Positions 59,121-64,000 of a stretch of 64,000 nucleotides of DNA are shown in pieces. The stretch is from Gryllotalpicola protaetiae (lineage in GTDB: Bacteria; Actinomycetota; Actinomycetes; Actinomycetales; Microbacteriaceae), in assembly GCF_003627055.1 (NCBI RefSeq), contig NZ_CP032624.1, positions 1,364,001 to 1,428,000 on the forward strand, in the 5' to 3' direction. The notes under the pieces are model-generated. The model was not told where the DNA came from and did not search any database. It saw only the letters and a list, made by a program, of their open reading frames with translations. Position 1 is the first letter of the stretch, and each line of letters opens with the position of its first letter. The translations under genes were made by a program, and so were the position numbers.

Positions 59121-59963
59121 ATGCGCGTCGCGACCTGGAACGTCAACTCGATCCGGACCCGCTACGGTCGCGTCGTCGACTGGCTGCTGCGCGAGGACAT
59201 CGATGTGCTCGCCATGCAGGAGATCAAGTGCAAGCCCGAGCAGTTCCCGCGTGAGGCGTTCGAAGAGGCGGGGTACGAGCTCGCGATCCACGGCCTCAAC
59301 CAGTGGAACGGGGTCGCGTTCGCCTCGCGGCTTCCCCTCGAGGACGTCGAGGTCGGATTCCCCAGCCAGCCCGGCTTCCTCAAGGGGGCCGAGGGCCCCG
59401 ACCAGCCTCAGGAGGCCCGCGCGCTGGGCGTGACCGCGGCCGGCATCCGCCTCTGGTCGCTGTATGTGCCCAACGGGCGCGCGCTCGGCGACCCGCACCT
59501 GGCCTACAAGCTGGACTGGCTGCGTGTGCTCGCCGACGACACGCGCGCCTGGCTCGCCGACGACCCGACGCTGCCGCTCGCGCTGATGGGCGACTGGAAC
59601 GTCGCCCCGCTCGACTCGGACGTCGGCGACCCGTCGTTCGTCCCCGGCGTCTCCACCCACATCTCGCCCGAGGAGCGGGCCGCCTTCGCCGCGTTCGAGA
59701 CCGCCGGGCTCGCCGACGTGGTGCGGCCGCGCGTGCCGTCGGGCTACACGTTCTGGGACTACAAGCAGCTCCGCTTCCCGCGCAACGAGGGCATGCGCAT
59801 CGACTTCATCATGGGGTCGTCGGCGTTCGCAGAATTGGTGACGGATGCCGCGATCCACCGCGACGAACGCAAGGGCGACGCTCCGTCAGATCACGTGCCC
59901 GTCGTCGTCGAGCTGTCGGTCGACGCGGAGGACGAGGACTACGACCGCCCGATGGTGTTCTAG
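59121..59963 (+). CDS. xth: Exodeoxyribonuclease III
   Basis: A 280-residue exonuclease/AP endonuclease of base excision repair. Motifs are complete: ATWNVNSIRTR, LAMQEIKCKPEQFP, LYVPNGRALGDPH, LMGDWNVAPLDSDVGDP, and the C-terminal RIDFIMG and SDHVPVVVEL with the catalytic histidine. The stop codon shares the CTAG at 59960-59963 with the stop of the convergent GNAT gene. Confidence 0.93.
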   Translation: MRVATWNVNSIRTRYGRVVDWLLREDIDVLAMQEIKCKPEQFPREAFEEAGYELAIHGLNQWNGVAFASRLPLEDVEVGFPSQPGFLKGAEGPDQPQEARALGVTAAGIRLWSLYVPNGRALGDPHLAYKLDWLRVLADDTRAWLADDPTLPLALMGDWNVAPLDSDVGDPSFVPGVSTHISPEERAAFAAFETAGLADVVRPRVPSGYTFWDYKQLRFPRNEGMRIDFIMGSSAFAELVTDAAIHRDERKGDAPSDHVPVVVELSVDAEDEDYDRPMVF

Positions 59964-60463
59964 AGCCGCTTCACCATGTTGAGCTCGAGCCGGGTGCGGT
60001 CGAGCGGGTACGGCATGGTGTGGCCGGTCTCGACGAATCCGCGGGCCTCGTAGTAACGGCGCGCCCGTGTGTTGTCCTCGTGCACGTCGAGCTGCAGCCG
60101 GTCGGAGAACCCGCGCGCCCAGTCCTCGATCGCCTCGAGCAGCGCGTCGCTCACTCCACGGCGGGCGCCGCGATGCGTGGAAGACACGAACACGGCCACC
60201 AGGAACGGCGCACCGCCGCCGTGATCGAGTGCGCCACCCATCATGCCGATGAATTCGTCGGATGCCTCGTCCACCGCCACGACGAACAGGCGGTTCCGCT
60301 CTTCACCGCGCCCCGCATACGCCCGCCACTCCGCCTCGCTCATCAGCAGCGCGTTCTCGTACGTCTGGCCGAACGCCATCGGGGTGTCCTGCAGAGCTTC
60401 CAGGCGCAGTCGGCGCATCGCCTGCCAGTCCTCGCGGGTGCTGCGCCGCACGGTGAACCCCAT
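59960..60463 (-). CDS. GNAT-family N-acetyltransferase
   Basis: A 167-residue acetyltransferase beginning MGFTVRRSTREDWQAMRRLRLEAL, with the acetyl-CoA segment VSSTHRGARRGVSDALLEAIEDWA and the C-terminal VHEDNTRARRYYEARGFVETGHTMPYP. The ATG at 60463 is preferred because CACAAT lies seven bases upstream; starts at 60472 and 60499 are possible. Substrate unknown. Confidence 0.82.
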   Translation of the reverse strand: MGFTVRRSTREDWQAMRRLRLEALQDTPMAFGQTYENALLMSEAEWRAYAGRGEERNRLFVVAVDEASDEFIGMMGGALDHGGGAPFLVAVFVSSTHRGARRGVSDALLEAIEDWARGFSDRLQLDVHEDNTRARRYYEARGFVETGHTMPYPLDRTRLELNMVKRL

Positions 60464-60521
60464 GCGCACCATTGTGCCGGGGACGTCTGTGCCCGGCATC
60501 CGCCCGCCGCCTTCGGTCGCG

Positions 60522-61442
60522 CTAGGTCAAGAGCAGCGCGATCACGAAGATCGCCGGCACAGAGAAGATCGTCGTGAGCAGCACGGCGTCGCGCGCGACG
60601 ATCTCGCCTCGCTCGTAGCGCGCGGCGAAGTTGTACACGTTCTGCGCGGCGGGCAGCCCGCTCAGCACAGCCGTGACGAACAGCTGGTGGCCGGTGATGT
60701 GGAAGCCGAAGCGCGCGATGGCCCAGCCGACGAGCGGCATCAGGATGACCTTGAACGCGCTCGCGACGATCACCTCCGCGCGTGCGCCGCGCGCACGCAA
60801 CGGCGCCGAGCCGTGCAGCGACATTCCGAACGCCATCAGCACAACGGGCACCGCCGCCCCGCCGAGCAGGGTGAAGGCGCTGTCGACCGGGCCCGGGATC
60901 CTCCAGCCGAGCGCGGCGACCACCACGCCCGCGAGCGACGCGATGATCATCGGATTCCGCACCGGGTTCAGGACGATGTCGCGCAGGCTCACCCGCCCGC
61001 GGCTCGTGACGTCGAGCACGGTGAGAGCGATCGGCGCGAAGATGATCAGCTGCACGAGAAGCACAGGCGCGACATACGCCGCGCTGCCCAGCACGTAGAC
61101 CGCCACGGGAATCCCGATGTTGTTGAAGTTCGAATAGCTCGCCGACAGCACCCCGATGGTCGTGCGCGCCGCCGGACGCGGGAAGAACAGGCGGCTGAGC
61201 AGCAGGAACAGCACGCCGGCGGCGACGGCGGCGAGGTTCGCGGCAAGACCGACCCCCGAGCCGACTGTGCGGATGTCCTCTTTCGCGAGCACCGTGAACA
61301 GCAGCGCCGGGTTCGTGACGAAGAACGCGATGCGGTTGAGCACGTAGCCGGCTTGCGGGCCGCCGACCCCGATGCGGCCCACGACGTAGCCGACGGCGAT
61401 CACGAAGGCGATGATCCCGAAGCCCGTCAGCACGCCCAGCAC
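60522..61442 (-). CDS. AEC-family (auxin efflux carrier-like) transporter
   Basis: A 306-residue carrier with ten predicted helices in two halves of five. Family motifs include NRIAFFVTNPALLFTVL in the first half and SYSNFNNIGIPVAVYVLG, MAFGMSLHG and PAAQNVYNFAARYE in the second. AEC proteins in bacteria move malate or similar organic anions. The GTG at 61442 is set by the -10 box seven bases upstream. A GntR-type palindrome overlaps its promoter. Confidence 0.87.
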   Translation of the reverse strand: MLGVLTGFGIIAFVIAVGYVVGRIGVGGPQAGYVLNRIAFFVTNPALLFTVLAKEDIRTVGSGVGLAANLAAVAAGVLFLLLSRLFFPRPAARTTIGVLSASYSNFNNIGIPVAVYVLGSAAYVAPVLLVQLIIFAPIALTVLDVTSRGRVSLRDIVLNPVRNPMIIASLAGVVVAALGWRIPGPVDSAFTLLGGAAVPVVLMAFGMSLHGSAPLRARGARAEVIVASAFKVILMPLVGWAIARFGFHITGHQLFVTAVLSGLPAAQNVYNFAARYERGEIVARDAVLLTTIFSVPAIFVIALLLT

Positions 61443-61466
61443 GCTTGTCAGCCTATTGGTATACCA
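61443..61466 (-). promoter_or_regulatory. AEC gene promoter with TGGTATACCA operator
   Basis: On the minus strand TAGGCT (61455-61450) is followed by seven bases and the GTG at 61442. The perfect palindrome TGGTATACCA (61457-61466) lies directly upstream of the -10, where a bound repressor would block RNA polymerase. Its GTATAC core is that of GntR-family sites. Confidence 0.55.
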
Positions 61467-61522
61467 GTGCGCGGACGCCTTTGCAGCAAACGGATGCCTG
61501 AGCCGATGTCGGCCGTGCCGAA

Positions 61523-61534
61523 TAGCGTTGACGT
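61523..61534 (+). promoter_or_regulatory. Leaderless-type -10 of alpha/beta hydrolase gene
   Basis: TAGCGT at 61523-61528 lies six bases before the ATG at 61535. Confidence 0.55.
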
Positions 61535-62350
61535 ATGCCGTTCGTCCAGGTTCCCGGTGCCCGTCTGTACTTCGAGACAGAGGGCGAGGCCGGCGCGCCC
61601 GCGTTGCTGCTCGTCCACCAGGGCGTGGCCACGCTGCGCATGTGGGACGAGCAGGTGCCCGCGTTCGCCGCGGGGCACTTCGTGATCAGGTATGACGCAC
61701 GAGGTTTCGGGGCGACCGAGGCCGACGATGTCGCATTCAGCCCTGCGGCAGACATCCGCGCCCTCCTCGATCATCTGGGCGTCGCGGCGGTGACCATCAT
61801 CGCGAACTCGCAGGGCGGGAACTTCGCGTTCGACTTCGCCGTCGAGTCGCCGGAGCGCGTGCGCGGGCTGATGACGATCGGCTCGCAGTGCAGCGGTTTC
61901 CCCGAGCTCTCGCTCGCTCCGGATGAGAAGGAGCAGTTCGACGAGCTGTGGGCCCTCTGGGGTGCGGCCGACTGGCCGGCGCTCAACCGACGCATGGTCG
62001 AGATCTGGAACCTGCGCACCGGCGACGCGTCGACGCCGCTCGATCCGGTCTTCGTCGAGCGGGCGTACGCGCTGAACGCCGCGAACCTCGCGCACGCGGG
62101 CTTCCAGGCGCAGCCGACCCCGGTCGACCCGCCGGCATACGAGCGGCTCGGGTCGCTGACGATGCCGGTCATGGTGACCGTCGGCGAGTGGGACCTCACG
62201 ACCGAGCGCGAGCACCAGCGCGCGCTCGCCGAGCTGATCCCGGGTGCCGAGGGGCACGTTTTCCCCGGCGCCGCGCACCTTCCGAGCGTGCAGCACCCTG
62301 CGGAGTTCGAGGCGTTCGCACTTGCGTGGCTCGAACGGCATGGTCTGTGA
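61535..62350 (+). CDS. Alpha/beta-fold hydrolase
   Basis: A 271-residue hydrolase: ARLYFETEGEAGAPALLLVHQG, DARGFGATEA, the nucleophile elbow IIANSQGGNFAFDFA, the acid in VTVGEWDLTTER and the His of FPGAAHLPSVQHP. It resembles 3-oxoadipate enol-lactonase and haloperoxidase-like enzymes, but the substrate cannot be named. It is followed by an epoxide-hydrolase-like gene 102 bases on. Confidence 0.86.
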   Translation: MPFVQVPGARLYFETEGEAGAPALLLVHQGVATLRMWDEQVPAFAAGHFVIRYDARGFGATEADDVAFSPAADIRALLDHLGVAAVTIIANSQGGNFAFDFAVESPERVRGLMTIGSQCSGFPELSLAPDEKEQFDELWALWGAADWPALNRRMVEIWNLRTGDASTPLDPVFVERAYALNAANLAHAGFQAQPTPVDPPAYERLGSLTMPVMVTVGEWDLTTEREHQRALAELIPGAEGHVFPGAAHLPSVQHPAEFEAFALAWLERHGL

Positions 62351-62439
62351 TGCGCGCCACGCCGAGAAGTGCGCGCATGTCCTCGGTGCCGACCGCCGAC
62401 GACATCGCGACACGTCTCGAGGCGATCACGCCGGGCGCG

Positions 62440-62452
62440 TAGCGTGAGCGCC
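62440..62452 (+). promoter_or_regulatory. Leaderless-type -10 of epoxide hydrolase gene
   Basis: TAGCGT at 62440-62445 lies seven bases before the ATG at 62453. Confidence 0.5.
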
Positions 62453-63553
62453 ATGGACTTCGCGCCGCACACAAGTCCCGCCGCCATCGCCGAGCTGCGC
62501 GCACGGCTGCTCGCAACGAGATGGCCCGCCATCGCCGCCGACCCGGAGTGGTCGCTCGGCACCGACCCCGAGTATCTGCGCGAGCTGGTCGCCTATTGGG
62601 CAGACGGCTTCGACTGGGAAGCGCGTGAGGCCGAGCTCAACAAGCTGCCGCGGTCCTTCGTCGAGGTCGGCGGCACGGGCATCCATGTGATCCACTCGAT
62701 CGCCGACCGCGCCGATCGCGCGGGCCCGGCGCCGGCACTGCTCCTGCTCCACGGGTGGCCGGACTCGTTCTGGCGCTACCTCAAGGTGATTCCGTTGCTC
62801 GCGCCCGATTTCGACCTGGTCATTCCTGACATGCCGGGCTACGGCTACTCCGACATTCCCGCGACGGCTCTCGACTCACGTCAGGTCGCGGCGCTCTACG
62901 CCGAGCTCATGACCAAGCTCGGCTACGAGCGCTTCTTCGCCGCCGGCGGCGACATCGGCTCGGGCGTCGGCCAGTTCCTCGCGGTCGACCAGCCCGAGCG
63001 CGTGATCGCCCTGCACCGCATGAGCGCGGGGCCACCGAGCCCCTCGGTCGACGCATCGCAGCTCACTCCTGAGGAGCAGCAGTGGCTCACGGGCGCCGCA
63101 CGGTGGCTCGGCGCGGAGGGGGCGTATGCCGCCATGCATCGAACGAAGCCGAACACGGCCTCGTTCGGGCTCACGGATTCCCCGGTCGGACTTGCCGCCT
63201 GGATCGTGGAGAAGCTGCGAGCGTGGAGCGACGGCGGTCTCTCGGCGTACTCGAGGGACGACATCCTGACGAACCTCTCGATCTATTGGTTCACGGGCAC
63301 GATCGGCTCGTCGATGCGGATGTATCACGCGAACGCCCTGATCCCGCCCGAGCAGTACGCGCGCCGCGTCGAGGTGCCCTCGGGGTTCTCGAGCTTCCCG
63401 GGCGACATCGTGCGCACCCCGCGCGCCTGGCTCGAGCGTGCGACGAACCTCGTCCGCTACGTCGAGCCGCCACGCGGCGGCCATTTCGCCCCGTACGAGG
63501 TCCCCGAGCTCTACGCGCAAGAGCTGCGCGACTTCTTCGGGCCGTTCGTCTGA
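62453..63553 (+). CDS. Epoxide hydrolase family protein
   Basis: A 366-residue alpha/beta hydrolase with the N-terminal EHN domain (residues about 5-110, WSLGTDPEYLRELVAYWADGFDW). The oxyanion loop is LLLHGWPDSFWRYL; the nucleophile Asp is in FAAGGDIGSGVG and the catalytic His in PPRGGHFAPYEVPE. These are the hallmarks of microsomal-type epoxide hydrolases. The ATG at 62453 is fixed by the -10 box and by the MDFAPHTSPAAIAELRARL beginning; the frame upstream is not conserved-looking. Confidence 0.87.
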   Translation: MDFAPHTSPAAIAELRARLLATRWPAIAADPEWSLGTDPEYLRELVAYWADGFDWEAREAELNKLPRSFVEVGGTGIHVIHSIADRADRAGPAPALLLLHGWPDSFWRYLKVIPLLAPDFDLVIPDMPGYGYSDIPATALDSRQVAALYAELMTKLGYERFFAAGGDIGSGVGQFLAVDQPERVIALHRMSAGPPSPSVDASQLTPEEQQWLTGAARWLGAEGAYAAMHRTKPNTASFGLTDSPVGLAAWIVEKLRAWSDGGLSAYSRDDILTNLSIYWFTGTIGSSMRMYHANALIPPEQYARRVEVPSGFSSFPGDIVRTPRAWLERATNLVRYVEPPRGGHFAPYEVPELYAQELRDFFGPFV

Positions 63554-63598
63554 GCACTGAGCCTCGCCGCGGGCCGACGAGCAGGACATGATGGACCC

Positions 63599-64000
63599 AT
63601 GGCCTTCGAGCGTCTGCACGATCCGTCCATCACGAGCTTCGCGAGCGACAACTACGCGGGCGCGATCCCCGAGGTGCTCGACGCGATGCTCATCGCGAAC
63701 GGCGGCCATCAGGCGAGCTACGGCGGCGACGCCTACACCGCCCGCCTCGACGCCCTGATCAAGGAGCAGTTCGGCGCGTCGGCCGAGGCGCACATCGCGC
63801 TCAACGGCACGGGCGCCAACGTGCTCGCACTGCAGAGCATCACCGAGCGCTGGTCGGGCGTGATCTGCGCGGAATCCGCCCATATCAACACGGACGAGAA
63901 CGGCGCCCCCGAGCGTGTCGGCGGCCTCAAGCTGCTGCCGGTCAGCACGGAGGACGGCAAGCTCACCCCTGAGCTCATCGATCGCCAGGCGTGGGGCTGG
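63599..64000 (+). CDS. Low-specificity L-threonine aldolase, N-terminal part (cut by window end)
   Basis: The first 134 residues of a PLP-dependent threonine/allo-threonine aldolase or beta-eliminating lyase. SFASDNYAGAIPEVLDAM, SYGGDAYTARL, LNGTGANVLALQS and CAESAHINTDENGAPE match the aldolase N-terminal fold. The PLP-lysine lies beyond the edge. CATGAT six bases upstream may be the -10. The frame is still open at the right border. Confidence 0.88.
   Translation, partial: MAFERLHDPSITSFASDNYAGAIPEVLDAMLIANGGHQASYGGDAYTARLDALIKEQFGASAEAHIALNGTGANVLALQSITERWSGVICAESAHINTDENGAPERVGGLKLLPVSTEDGKLTPELIDRQAWGW

Noticed and set aside
1-64000. tRNA, rRNA and other structured RNA genes
   Set aside because: No TpsiC-arm-like GGTTCGAATCC, acceptor-stem pair or rRNA sequence was found by eye; a covariance search would be needed to exclude small RNAs.

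Overview
The window is a 64 kb piece of a high-GC actinobacterial chromosome, most likely from the Microbacteriaceae. This rests on the strong G/C third-position bias, actinobacterial gene content (coenzyme F420 biosynthesis genes, an MptB-like mannosyltransferase, a septum-formation-domain protein), many genes that look leaderless, and constant use of the word CGGATGCC/GGCATCCG. No rRNA or tRNA gene and no CRISPR array was seen. Both window ends cut genes: a HAD-type hydrolase at the left and a threonine aldolase at the right.

Left part (1-16.5 kb). An AlbA_2/ATPase-type regulator (747-2525) is preceded by a dense array of CACTG/CAGTG sites. Next come purL and a nine-gene operon (5217-14416): a BMP-family ABC importer, a catalytically dead cysteine-hydrolase homologue, a biuret-hydrolase-like enzyme, an alpha/beta hydrolase, a GntR/FCD regulator and AtzF-type allophanate hydrolase. 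Read together this is nitrogen salvage: uptake of a carbamoyl-rich compound, hydrolysis of biuret to allophanate, then release of ammonia and CO2. A VapBC toxin-antitoxin pair and purA follow.

Middle (16.5-33.6 kb). These are mostly housekeeping or single-gene units: a lactonase-like beta-propeller, chorismate mutase, a YtcJ-like amidohydrolase, a TetR regulator divergent from a 41-residue acidic peptide, a metallophosphoesterase, a TrmH-type methyltransferase, a Tat-exported flavoprotein, a NagD-like phosphatase, a DrrAB-type ABC transporter with a two-component system, a septum-formation-domain protein, and pyrE. An intact IS481-family element (31939-33016) has inserted at the stop codon of a GNAT gene and separates it from a NUDIX gene.

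Pyrimidine-type catabolic operon (33.7-45.1 kb). One minus-strand operon encodes beta-ureidopropionase, dihydropyrimidinase, an F420-type LLM oxidoreductase, an ABC importer (two permeases, ATPase, NMT1/THI5-like binding protein), a class III aminotransferase and a lactate-permease-family carrier. A MocR regulator is divergent. No PreT/PreA dihydropyrimidine dehydrogenase is present, so the LLM protein is a candidate for the missing uracil-reducing step.

F420 biosynthesis and right part (45.2-64 kb). fbiA, fbiC, and a MOSC-LLM-fbiB-fbiD operon supply the F420 pathway, but fbiC lacks the radical-SAM cysteine motif of its CofH half, and fbiB has only the CofE ligase domain. The rest is oxidoreductases (BVMO-like, aldo/keto reductase, quinone oxidoreductase), an MptB-like glycosyltransferase, exonuclease III, transporters and alpha/beta hydrolases. 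Several intergenic spaces carry long near-perfect hairpins, and at least 18 genes have a TANNNT -10 box six or seven bases before the start codon.
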